The position numbers were made by a program, and so were the translations under genes. The notes under the pieces are model-generated. The model made no database searches, was not told the DNA's origin, and saw only the letters and a program-made list of their open reading frames with translations. This document shows positions 26,687 to 34,639 of a stretch of DNA of 64,000 nucleotides, piece by piece (the first letter of the stretch is position 1; each line of letters opens with the position of its first letter). The DNA is from Roseivirga sp. BDSF3-8 (GTDB lineage: Bacteria > Bacteroidota > Bacteroidia > Cytophagales > Cyclobacteriaceae): positions 496,001 through 560,000 of the forward strand of contig NZ_JBGNFV010000001.1 of the NCBI RefSeq assembly GCF_041449215.1, read 5' to 3'.

Positions 26687-29600
26687 ATGAAACGTTTCTA
26701 CGTACTTCTATTTTTTCTAGCGTTTTCGATGGGTTTAGGAAACTTGTATGCACAGACGTACGAGGTAAATCCCGGTACGGTATCTTACAGGATAACTGAT
26801 GACAATATCGGAACACAGCTTCAGGTAGGCACCTATTACGGTGCTCCGGGGGGTGCCATGGCTGGCTTCAACAGTGAAGAATACGAAGACCTTTACCTGC
26901 GTCGCTCAGGAGGTCAGCTTGTTTACAACTGGCTGATGAACGGTCGTTTGTTATTCCCAAATAATTATGATCCCAACCGTGAGTATCCCATGATTGTGAT
27001 GCTGCATGGTGCCGGTGAGTCAGGCGTTCAGTGGCCGGGCCGCAGGATTTATTCCACAGACGACCCCCGCTACCTGAATAACGACCACAACTTATACCAT
27101 GGTGGCCGTGTGCATCAGAATGCTACCAAGCGAGACCCTTCTCAGAGCAACTCATTCGACGGGTTCATCTTTTTCCCTCAGAACCGAGGCGGATGGTTTG
27201 CTAATAACAATGATATTCATGCCATCACCTTCATTGAGGAATTAATTGACATGTACCCTATCGACCGTCTGCGTATTTACGTGCATGGCCTTTCTGATGG
27301 TGGCCAGGGTGTATGGAGAGTCTTAAGAAGAAGGCCTGACCTTTTTGCCGCCGCCCTCCCTATGTCCGGTGAGGTAATTCAGGATTATACAACTACTGAT
27401 TACCGGAACACTCTTCATGTGCCCATTTGGCAGTTTCAGGGCGGAACCGACCCTAACCCCCGTGAAAGCACTTCACGGCAGGCACTTCAGCCATATTACG
27501 ACAATGGTGGCACCCCTATCTTCCAGGTTTATGAGAACCTTGGTCATGGTGTATGGAATACTGCTTACAATGAGCCGGACTTCTTCCCCTTCATGAAGCG
27601 CCACTCCAAGCTTAGCATTCATCCTTTCTATGGCAGAACAGAATTTTGTGCAGCGGATAACTGGAGTACCACTATCGGTATATCTCCCGGTTTTGAAGCA
27701 TATGAGTGGAGCCGTAATAATCAAACGATTACTAACTCTAACAATAACAACCTGCAGGTAACGCAGTACGGAGACTACAGGGTACGCATTCGGCTGGAAG
27801 GCCAGTGGACGGAGTGGTCTGACCCTCTCCCTATCACTGAGAGACCCCTTACTGACCACGCGGACATTGTAGCCAGCGGTACGACAGTACTTCCCGGTCT
27901 TGACGGCAGTACCTCTGTTACGCTAAGCACTGAAGAAAGCTATGAGCTTTACGACTGGAGAATCCAGGCGTCAGGCGGAGCTGTCACAAACTCATCAAAT
28001 GCTTCTATCCAGGTTTCAGACACCCGCCGGGTTTCCGTAAGTGTGAGAGAAGCCGGTGGCTGTATCAGTAATTATGGCTTACCCGTATATGTGGTAAATA
28101 ACGGTCCTGTGGATCTACCTGCTCCTTCTGACCTGATCACCACCCCCCGTAACGAAACGGCCATAAACATTTTCTGGAACGACAACTCTACTACCGAAAC
28201 AGGCTTTGAGGTATGGAGAAGTACATCTGCATCCGGCCCATGGCAGTTTGTTAAGCTTATTGATGCTAATGAAACAGCTTACGTAGACCGCAACCTGTCT
28301 TCCGAACAGACTTACTTCTACCAGGTACGTGGTGTATATGAAAATGGCAGCTCTCCTTATATAGGACCAGAGAGTGCCTCACCAGTTGCTGACATGAATG
28401 CCCCTACGGCTCCTACCAACCTGGAGATCGTAATGGCTGACGTTGACAGAATAGGTTTGCGCTGGGATGCCAGCACGGACAATGTAGGTGTAGCACAATA
28501 CAGAATTTATCGTGACGGGGTACAGGTAGGTACTACCACCGCTACTGAGTTTGAAATGACTGGCCTGCCTACTGAAACATATTACAGCTTTTATGTAGTA
28601 GCGGAAGATATTTCCGGCAACCTTTCGGCACCAAGTAACTACGTGGAAGGCGCTACCATCCTGGTAGGGCTTAATTACCTGCTGTATGCCGGTGGTACCT
28701 GGGATGTAATTGCAGACTTCCAGGACTGGCCAGCATTGGATCAGGGTATTGTTAACAACTTCGATATCAGTGTCCGTACCAAAGCATGGGACCAGGATGA
28801 TTACTTTGCCTTCAAATTTACAGGCTATATCTACATTGACGAAGCGGCCAACTACACTTTCCGCACCAGGTCTGATGATGGGTCAAACGTAATCGTTGAT
28901 GGCAATAAGGTGCAGGACAATGACGGACTGCACGGAGCAGGATCATGGGTAGCGGGTAACCAGGTTTACCTGACGCAGGGTCCTCACTCAATAGAGGTAA
29001 ATTACTTTGAAAGAACCGGTGGTCAGAGACTGGATGTACAATGGCAGAAAAACGGAGGGTCATGGACTAATATCCCTGACGAAGTGCTTCGCAGTGCCAA
29101 CTACATTACTCCTGGTGCACCTCCTGTACCTCAGGGCTTGCAGGCCAGCACTCAGTCCATGACTGAGATTAACCTGACCTGGAATGCCCCCACCCCTACT
29201 GTAGTCGTATTAGGATCATCCACTGCCGAGGGCGTGGGCGCTACGGCTGGCAATAGTTGGGTAGAGCTACTGGACGCTCACTACAGCACTACGTTCTCTT
29301 CACATCAGGTTGTAAACCTGGCCCAGGGAGGCTTTACTACCTATCACATCATGCCCGACGGTAATAGTGTAAGTGGTCGTCCTACGCCAGATACAAACCG
29401 CAATATCACTGAGGCCCTGAGCCTCAACCCGGACTTCATTATTGTAAACCTTCCCAGCAACGATGTGCAGCAAGGTTATACAAATACGGAGACGATGAAC
29501 AACCTCATTGCCGTAAAGCAAGCGGCTGCGGCCCAGGGAGTAGATGTGTTCTTCACGACTACCCAGCCGAGGGACATCGATGTAACCAGCCGTGACAGGC

Positions 29601-30886
29601 TTGCCGAACAGGCGGGACTTATCAAGTCTACCTTCGGGCCGTTCAGCATTGGTATATTCAACCTGCTAGCTGACAGTAATAACCGCATTCGCCCTGCCTA
29701 CGCATCAGGGGACGGTGTACACTTAAATAACGCCGGGCATGCGGTGATCTATGATCAGGTAAAAGCCAAAACAGACCCTTACTCAGGGGCTACGGCTGGT
29801 TTCCAGATCTTCAGGTCTACCACATCAGGCGGAACATATGCAAGCATAGCCACCACAGGAGCAGGCACTACAAGCTATATAGATTCAGACCTTATCCCTG
29901 GTCGTACCTATTATTACAAGCTGAAGTCGGTATCCACCAGCGGTGACTCTGACTTTAGCGCAATGGTTAGCGCTACCACACAGGCAGACACTGAGGCTCC
30001 CACGGTTCCTCAGAATCTGGAACTGCTGTCTAAGTCTTATTCTACCATCGGATTCAGATGGGATGCTTCTACGGATAATCTTGCGGTGAAGGAGTATGTC
30101 ATCAACTACACTTCCGGCTCTTCGAGTACTTCGGGTGGAAGAGTAGAAGCGGGTGCCCGCACCCAGGAAACTGGTAGTGCCGTGACTACGCAGACTTCGT
30201 ACATTCTGGAAGACATGAGTCCGGAGACTACCTATACCATTACGGTACTGGCCCGGGATGCTGCCGGAAATGAGTCTGCGCCATCAGCGCCGCTGGTAGT
30301 TATTACCAACCTCGCTCCTCCCCCGCTACCTGTTGAGTTCCTAAGCTTTACCGCTACACTTGACGGAACGGATGTACTACTGAAATGGCAGACAGCTACT
30401 GAGCAGGAGAACGATTATTTTACTGTAGAGCGCAGCACTGATCTGGAAACCTTTACTGCTGTAGGCAGGGTAGATGGGGCCGGTGACAGCAATGAAGTGC
30501 TTAGCTACTCTTTCACGGATGGCTTTGTACCTCAGGGCAGTGTTTACTACCGTATCAAGCAGACGGACTTCAATGGTGACTTCGACTACTCAAGGGTGGT
30601 AGCGGTACAGAATAACGCGCTAACCGAAACACTGGCGGTGAATGTGTTCCCTAACCCTACTGAGAGCGGCCGTATATTCATCACAGCCAATACCGGCAAC
30701 CAGGGTAGCGAGATCATGGTAGAGATGATGGACATACGAGGTGCCAGACTGTACCAGCGTGCCTTTAGCCCTTCTGAACTTGTCAACAGAAACATTGCTT
30801 CTGATGTGAACCTCACACCAGGGCTCTATATCTTCAACGTGATCCAGGGTGATACCCGGATTCAGAAGAAGATCATTATCAGATAA
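26687..30886 (+). CDS. Multidomain T9SS-secreted protein: esterase, FN3 domains, PA14 and nested SGNH hydrolase
   Basis: A 1399-residue secreted protein with signal peptide VLLFFLAFSMGLGNLYAQ. Residues about 75-310 are a third copy of the neighbouring esterase type (IVMLHGAGESG, nucleophile elbow HGLSDGGQGVW, ENLGHGVWNTAY). An Ig-like segment and two FN3 domains (about 475-565 and 572-658) lead to a PA14 carbohydrate-binding-type domain (about 661-801, FRTRSDDGSNVIVDG). An FN3 domain starting VPQGLQAS is then interrupted at LTWNAPTP by an SGNH hydrolase (about 838-1033: VVVLGSSTAEGVG, NLPSNDVQ, DGVHLNNAGH) and resumes at AGFQIFRSTTSGG. Another FN3 (about 1101-1208) and a type A T9SS signal (VFPNPTESGRIFI to the end KKIIIR) follow. 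With two esterase domains it probably deacylates a complex polysaccharide (inference). Confidence 0.87.
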   Translation: MKRFYVLLFFLAFSMGLGNLYAQTYEVNPGTVSYRITDDNIGTQLQVGTYYGAPGGAMAGFNSEEYEDLYLRRSGGQLVYNWLMNGRLLFPNNYDPNREYPMIVMLHGAGESGVQWPGRRIYSTDDPRYLNNDHNLYHGGRVHQNATKRDPSQSNSFDGFIFFPQNRGGWFANNNDIHAITFIEELIDMYPIDRLRIYVHGLSDGGQGVWRVLRRRPDLFAAALPMSGEVIQDYTTTDYRNTLHVPIWQFQGGTDPNPRESTSRQALQPYYDNGGTPIFQVYENLGHGVWNTAYNEPDFFPFMKRHSKLSIHPFYGRTEFCAADNWSTTIGISPGFEAYEWSRNNQTITNSNNNNLQVTQYGDYRVRIRLEGQWTEWSDPLPITERPLTDHADIVASGTTVLPGLDGSTSVTLSTEESYELYDWRIQASGGAVTNSSNASIQVSDTRRVSVSVREAGGCISNYGLPVYVVNNGPVDLPAPSDLITTPRNETAINIFWNDNSTTETGFEVWRSTSASGPWQFVKLIDANETAYVDRNLSSEQTYFYQVRGVYENGSSPYIGPESASPVADMNAPTAPTNLEIVMADVDRIGLRWDASTDNVGVAQYRIYRDGVQVGTTTATEFEMTGLPTETYYSFYVVAEDISGNLSAPSNYVEGATILVGLNYLLYAGGTWDVIADFQDWPALDQGIVNNFDISVRTKAWDQDDYFAFKFTGYIYIDEAANYTFRTRSDDGSNVIVDGNKVQDNDGLHGAGSWVAGNQVYLTQGPHSIEVNYFERTGGQRLDVQWQKNGGSWTNIPDEVLRSANYITPGAPPVPQGLQASTQSMTEINLTWNAPTPTVVVLGSSTAEGVGATAGNSWVELLDAHYSTTFSSHQVVNLAQGGFTTYHIMPDGNSVSGRPTPDTNRNITEALSLNPDFIIVNLPSNDVQQGYTNTETMNNLIAVKQAAAAQGVDVFFTTTQPRDIDVTSRDRLAEQAGLIKSTFGPFSIGIFNLLADSNNRIRPAYASGDGVHLNNAGHAVIYDQVKAKTDPYSGATAGFQIFRSTTSGGTYASIATTGAGTTSYIDSDLIPGRTYYYKLKSVSTSGDSDFSAMVSATTQADTEAPTVPQNLELLSKSYSTIGFRWDASTDNLAVKEYVINYTSGSSSTSGGRVEAGARTQETGSAVTTQTSYILEDMSPETTYTITVLARDAAGNESAPSAPLVVITNLAPPPLPVEFLSFTATLDGTDVLLKWQTATEQENDYFTVERSTDLETFTAVGRVDGAGDSNEVLSYSFTDGFVPQGSVYYRIKQTDFNGDFDYSRVVAVQNNALTETLAVNVFPNPTESGRIFITANTGNQGSEIMVEMMDIRGARLYQRAFSPSELVNRNIASDVNLTPGLYIFNVIQGDTRIQKKIIIR

Positions 30887-30910
30887 AACGAACAGATAAT
30901 TTTTAGTTGA

Positions 30911-30939
30911 ATACCCGGATGACCTCCGGGTATTTTTTT
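30911..30939 (+). terminator. Rho-independent terminator after the FN3/PA14 protein
   Basis: ATACCCGGA (30911-30919) pairs perfectly with TCCGGGTAT (30925-30933), giving a 9-bp stem with a 5-base loop followed by six T. It lies 25 bases after the stop codon. Confidence 0.92.
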
Positions 30940-31027
30940 ATAAATACCAAATAACCAGCTAGTTAATAGCAAAAATATGCAGGTTTAAAAATATAATTAA
31001 TTAAATTTGCAGTTGGCTGAATTCACT

Positions 31028-32479
31028 ATGAAATCACATTACGACCTCATCGTGGTGGGTACGGGCTTTGCCTCGTCCTTTTTTCTCCACAAGTACCTGG
31101 AGAGTGCACCGGCAGGTGCCTCAGTGCTGGTGTTGGAGCGAGGTGTGTTCAGGCCCCATGCCGAACGGGTACAGGCCCGCCGAAAAGACAAAACCTTATC
31201 AGGTATAAACTGGACAGAATCGCAGGCAGCGTATGAAAACGAGACCCCTGAGAAGCACTGGGTATTCAACCCGAACTTCGGAGGTGGCTCCAACTGCTGG
31301 ACGGGGTGCACGCCGCGGTTTATGCCAAATGATTTCCGGATGCAAAGCACCTATGGGGTGGGGATGGACTGGCCCTTTGGCTACGACGAACTGGCTCCAT
31401 ACTATGATGAGGCAGAGCGGCTGATGAATATTTCCGGTCCGGAGGAAACACCTTTTCCAAAGGAAGGCCCCTACCCCCTGCCGGCGCATGCACTATCAGA
31501 AACGGACAAGCTCCTGCAACAAGCGTATGGCACGGACTACATTTCACAGCCTACCGCCAGGGCCAGTCAGGCAATAGCCTCCCGGGGAGGGTGCTGCAGC
31601 AGTGCAGTATGCAGTCTGTGCCCTGTAAATGCAAAGTACACGATAGAAAACGGCTTCCGCAGCTTGTATGAAGACGAGCGTGTGGAGGTAGTATATGAAG
31701 CCCAGGCTTATGCCCTGCATACCAATGGCCAGTCGGCACGAAGCCTGGTCTTCAGGCATGGCGATGAGGATAAAGAAGTAATGGCAGATGCCATTGGATT
31801 GGGCGCTAATGCAATTTTTAACGCCCACATTTTGTTGAATTCAGGAGACAGCCTCTACCACACGGGCCGCGGCCTCTCTGAACAGGTAGGCATGTATATG
31901 ATGGTTTATCTGGACGGCGTAGATAATGTGGGAGGTGGCTCGATCATTCCGGCCAATGGCTACATGCTGTATGATGGCGAACACCGCAGGAAGGAGTCTG
32001 CCATACTGATCGAAAGCCATAACACTCCTTTTATCAGGAGTGATTTCGGCAAATGGCGACAGATAGCCAGGTATAAGTTCGTGATGGAGGATATACCCAG
32101 GGAAGATAACCGGGTAATGACGACAGGTGATCCCCTTAAGCCTAAAACGATCTATAAAGGCCACAGTGATTTTGTAAACCGTACGGTACCAACCCTGGCT
32201 GAAAAGGCCAACAGGGTATTCTCCCCTTTACCGGTGGAACGTATTGATCTGGATGGCTACCTGCAAAAGTCAGAGTACCACATTTGCAGTACTCACCGTA
32301 TGTCTGCACAGCCTGGCGAGGGCGTAACGGACGCAGGGCTGGTTCACCATAGGTACCGCAATGTATTTGTGCTGGGTAGCGGGGCATTCCCGACCATGAG
32401 CCCGGCTAACCCGACCCTGACGCTGGCAGCTTTGTCACTAAGGGCGGCGGATAAAGCATTTAACAGGCAAAGAGTATAA
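31028..32479 (+). CDS. GMC-family FAD-dependent oxidoreductase
   Basis: A 483-residue flavoprotein from the ATG at 31028; an in-frame TTG at 31007 would add seven residues before the natural start MKSHYDLIVVGTGFASS. This N-terminus is the Rossmann FAD-binding motif. A substrate-domain motif NCWTGCTPRFMPNDF follows, and a Cys-rich segment GGCCSSAVCSLCPVNAK near residue 190 could bind an Fe-S cluster or be structural, as in several bacterial GMC dehydrogenases. The C-terminus, CSTHRMSAQP and SGAFPTMSPANPTLTLAAL, carries the conserved His/Asn active-site region. The next gene encodes a Tat-type small protein like gluconate dehydrogenase subunit 3, so it may be a membrane-linked sugar or alcohol dehydrogenase (inference). 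Confidence 0.88.
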   Translation: MKSHYDLIVVGTGFASSFFLHKYLESAPAGASVLVLERGVFRPHAERVQARRKDKTLSGINWTESQAAYENETPEKHWVFNPNFGGGSNCWTGCTPRFMPNDFRMQSTYGVGMDWPFGYDELAPYYDEAERLMNISGPEETPFPKEGPYPLPAHALSETDKLLQQAYGTDYISQPTARASQAIASRGGCCSSAVCSLCPVNAKYTIENGFRSLYEDERVEVVYEAQAYALHTNGQSARSLVFRHGDEDKEVMADAIGLGANAIFNAHILLNSGDSLYHTGRGLSEQVGMYMMVYLDGVDNVGGGSIIPANGYMLYDGEHRRKESAILIESHNTPFIRSDFGKWRQIARYKFVMEDIPREDNRVMTTGDPLKPKTIYKGHSDFVNRTVPTLAEKANRVFSPLPVERIDLDGYLQKSEYHICSTHRMSAQPGEGVTDAGLVHHRYRNVFVLGSGAFPTMSPANPTLTLAALSLRAADKAFNRQRV

Positions 32480-32485
32480 GTATCA

Positions 32486-32923
32486 GTGAAAAGAAGAAAA
32501 TTCATAGGGCTTATTGGTGCGGCGGGAGCCGGCAGTTTACTGGTGGGCTATGCTATTGCCCCTTCTTTTGAAAAAACACTGGAGCAAATAATCAGAGAAA
32601 GTATCAGAGGACTGGAACTGGAAAGCGGCGCAGTGGCTTCTTTCTTAAATGAAGCTGAAGAGGAAGGCGTGCTAAACCAGTATGATCTCTCTAAGCAGGA
32701 ATTTATCAAAGCGCATCATTTATTGAAGAATAAAATGTTTACCCTGCCTTACGAACATAAATATTTACAAATGCGCGATGACCTGGTGGGTAAGTTTCTG
32801 CTTTCCACCGACTTCTTTATAAATAAAATGAATACAACACGCACGGTGAAATACCTGGGGCTTTATGATCCTTACTCCAGACCGTGTACTAATCCTTTTT
32901 CTTCTGTATACTATAATGGATGA
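32486..32923 (+). CDS. Tat-type small protein resembling gluconate 2-dehydrogenase subunit 3
   Basis: A 145-residue protein starting at a GTG codon 6 bases after the GMC gene. The N-terminus KRRKFIGLIGAAGAGSLLVGY is a twin-arginine type signal. The mature part is helical (LEQIIRESIRGLELESGAVASFLNEAEEEG, then LSKQEFIKAHHLL) with a C-terminal YDPYSRPCTNPFSSVYYNG. Small Tat subunits of this kind travel with GMC dehydrogenases and export the complex or hold the flavoprotein. The similarity to the GDH subunit 3 family is moderate and based on size, signal and neighbour. It overlaps the next gene by 8 bases. Confidence 0.7.
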   Translation: MKRRKFIGLIGAAGAGSLLVGYAIAPSFEKTLEQIIRESIRGLELESGAVASFLNEAEEEGVLNQYDLSKQEFIKAHHLLKNKMFTLPYEHKYLQMRDDLVGKFLLSTDFFINKMNTTRTVKYLGLYDPYSRPCTNPFSSVYYNG

Positions 32924-34034
32924 AGACATGCAGGTATTGGAAAAAGAACAAAAAAAACAGGCAGTAAGCCGCCCTGCCATTCGCAAGGCGGAGCACCTTC
33001 AGTATATACACTATCTGAGGGGGCTTGCCATTTTGCTTATCGTAGGGTTTCACTGCCGTACCAGCTATGAGTGGAGCAGCGAGATAGAACAGCGAAGCTG
33101 GTTTGCCCTGCTTACGCAGAGTACGATCATATTCGTATTCATTGGCGGACTGCTGTTCCAGCACCTCAACCACCAACACTTTAACTTTAAGCGCTACCTG
33201 GGTAAGAAACTCAAATTCGTGATTCTGCCTTACATACTCATGTCTATACCAGCGCTTGCAAACCAGGTGTTATTTGATGACTACAAGCCCTGGTTGCCTG
33301 AGTGGATGGAGGGGAGCTCCCCGGCGGGACTGATTGGCTATATGCTGATAACGGGTAAGCATCTGGGGCCTTTCTGGTTTATCCCCATGATCTCTATCTT
33401 CTACCTGATTGCTCCGGCCATGCTGTGGCTGGATAAGCAGCCGTGGTTTTACCGCTTTGTATTACCTGCTATACTTATCGCCAGCTTTTTTCAGTACGAG
33501 TTTGGCTATGAGGCCCCCACCTGGGAGTCTTTTCTTTACTACTTCCCGATCTACATGGTAGGTATGTGGGCCAGTCGATACCGTAGGCATATTCTGGCAC
33601 TGGACATGAAGGTGGTATTGCCTATCGCTATATTCTACCTGGGCATCACAGCCCTGCAGGTGTTCGATGTGCTGGCTATTGGCAAGAACTACGGCTTTTA
33701 TACGGAACTACCGGACAATGCCACCGTGGTGAACTTCGGTAAAATGAAGATCTCTATTGCCTGTATCGCGCTGCTGGTATTGTTTTATAAGATACGTAAG
33801 ATCAGGATTCCCCTGCTGGACTTCATGGCAAACTACAGCTTCGGGGTTTACTTTATCCACCTTTACGTCATTCGCATTACCGAAACAGGCCTTTCAAAGG
33901 CTGGCTTCTCCATGCCCTTCAATACGCTCACGTTTATCGCTTGGCTGGCGCTGATCACTGGTATCTGCGTGGCGGCCATTTTCACCATCAAAAAAATAAC
34001 GGGCAAACAGAGCCGGTACTTCATAGGAAGTTAA
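32916..34034 (+). CDS. Membrane acyltransferase (acyltransferase family 3)
   Basis: About 372 residues from the ATG at 32916, which lies inside the last codons of the upstream gene (8-base overlap); an earlier in-frame start at 32865 is unlikely because it overlaps far more. After a charged N-terminus the sequence reads HLQYIHYLRGLAILLIVGFHCRTSYEW, the acyltransferase-3 opening motif with the catalytic-type His, then about ten hydrophobic helices, including GPFWFIPMISIFYLIAPAML and FMANYSFGVYFIHLYVIR. Such proteins O-acylate sugars or other surface molecules. Coupling to a GMC oxidoreductase pair is unusual; the shared substrate is unknown. Confidence 0.85.
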   Translation: MDEDMQVLEKEQKKQAVSRPAIRKAEHLQYIHYLRGLAILLIVGFHCRTSYEWSSEIEQRSWFALLTQSTIIFVFIGGLLFQHLNHQHFNFKRYLGKKLKFVILPYILMSIPALANQVLFDDYKPWLPEWMEGSSPAGLIGYMLITGKHLGPFWFIPMISIFYLIAPAMLWLDKQPWFYRFVLPAILIASFFQYEFGYEAPTWESFLYYFPIYMVGMWASRYRRHILALDMKVVLPIAIFYLGITALQVFDVLAIGKNYGFYTELPDNATVVNFGKMKISIACIALLVLFYKIRKIRIPLLDFMANYSFGVYFIHLYVIRITETGLSKAGFSMPFNTLTFIAWLALITGICVAAIFTIKKITGKQSRYFIGS

Positions 34035-34039
34035 AAGGA

Positions 34040-34067
34040 AAAAGGAGGGTTTTTTAATCCTCCTTTT
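34040..34067. terminator. Bidirectional terminator between convergent acyltransferase and glutathione peroxidase genes
   Basis: AAAAGGAGG (34040-34048) and CCTCCTTTT (34059-34067) form a 9-bp stem whose loop contains a T run and the stop codon of the leftward gene. The A-rich and T-rich flanks let it work in both directions. Confidence 0.85.
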
Positions 34068-34635
34068 CTATAATATCAAGTACTTCTTCATCAAAAGGAT
34101 TTACGGCGGGGCCGTAAAACTTCAGTAACTTCCCCTCTTCACTCACCAGGTATTTGCAGAAGTTCCAGGTAGGCTCCTGGTCATTCCAGCCGTTTTTATC
34201 TTTGTCGGTAAGCCACTGATAGAGGGGTTGCTTGTCACTTCCCTTTACATCAGCCTTATCGAACATAGGAAACTCCACCCCATAGTTTTTCTGGCAAAAA
34301 GCCGCGATCTGGTCATTTGAACCAGGCTCCTGGCCGCCAAACTGGTTAGAAGGGAAACCGAGTACTACCACCTCATCGCTATAGTTCTCATAAAAAGATT
34401 GGAGGTCTTCATACTGAGGGGTGTAGCCACACTCAGAGGCTGTATTGACGATGAGCAGTTTCTTTCCCTCATAGGTAGAGAGGTCTGTCTTCCTGCCATC
34501 CAGCGTAGTTAGCGTTATGTCGTAAATCGAATTCATTCTATTTTGGTTGGTGTTTTCAGGCGCTGTAAGGGTCTTTCCCGTACCAAAACAGGCGCCCAGG
34601 TAAGCTAACAGAATTATGCAGAGTTTAGACATCAT
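34054..34635 (-). CDS. Glutathione peroxidase family lipoprotein
   Basis: A 193-residue thiol peroxidase. The signal LCIILLAYLGAC is a lipobox, so Cys16 is the likely lipidation site and the protein acts in the periplasm. The peroxidase motif is LLIVNTASECGYTPQY with peroxidatic Cys69, followed by LGFPSNQFGGQEPG (the Gln) and PTWNFCKYLV (the Trp/Asn of the catalytic tetrad). It uses Cys, not selenocysteine. Bacterial members mostly use thioredoxin as reductant. Its start is 4 bases from the argS stop, so it may share that transcript. Confidence 0.92.
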   Translation of the reverse strand: MMSKLCIILLAYLGACFGTGKTLTAPENTNQNRMNSIYDITLTTLDGRKTDLSTYEGKKLLIVNTASECGYTPQYEDLQSFYENYSDEVVVLGFPSNQFGGQEPGSNDQIAAFCQKNYGVEFPMFDKADVKGSDKQPLYQWLTDKDKNGWNDQEPTWNFCKYLVSEEGKLLKFYGPAVNPFDEEVLDIIEKED

Positions 34636-34639
34636 CGAT

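Noticed and set aside
31007-31027. TTG start adding seven residues to the GMC oxidoreductase
   Set aside because: The FAD-binding motif begins right after the ATG at 31028, and the extra residues are not part of the fold.
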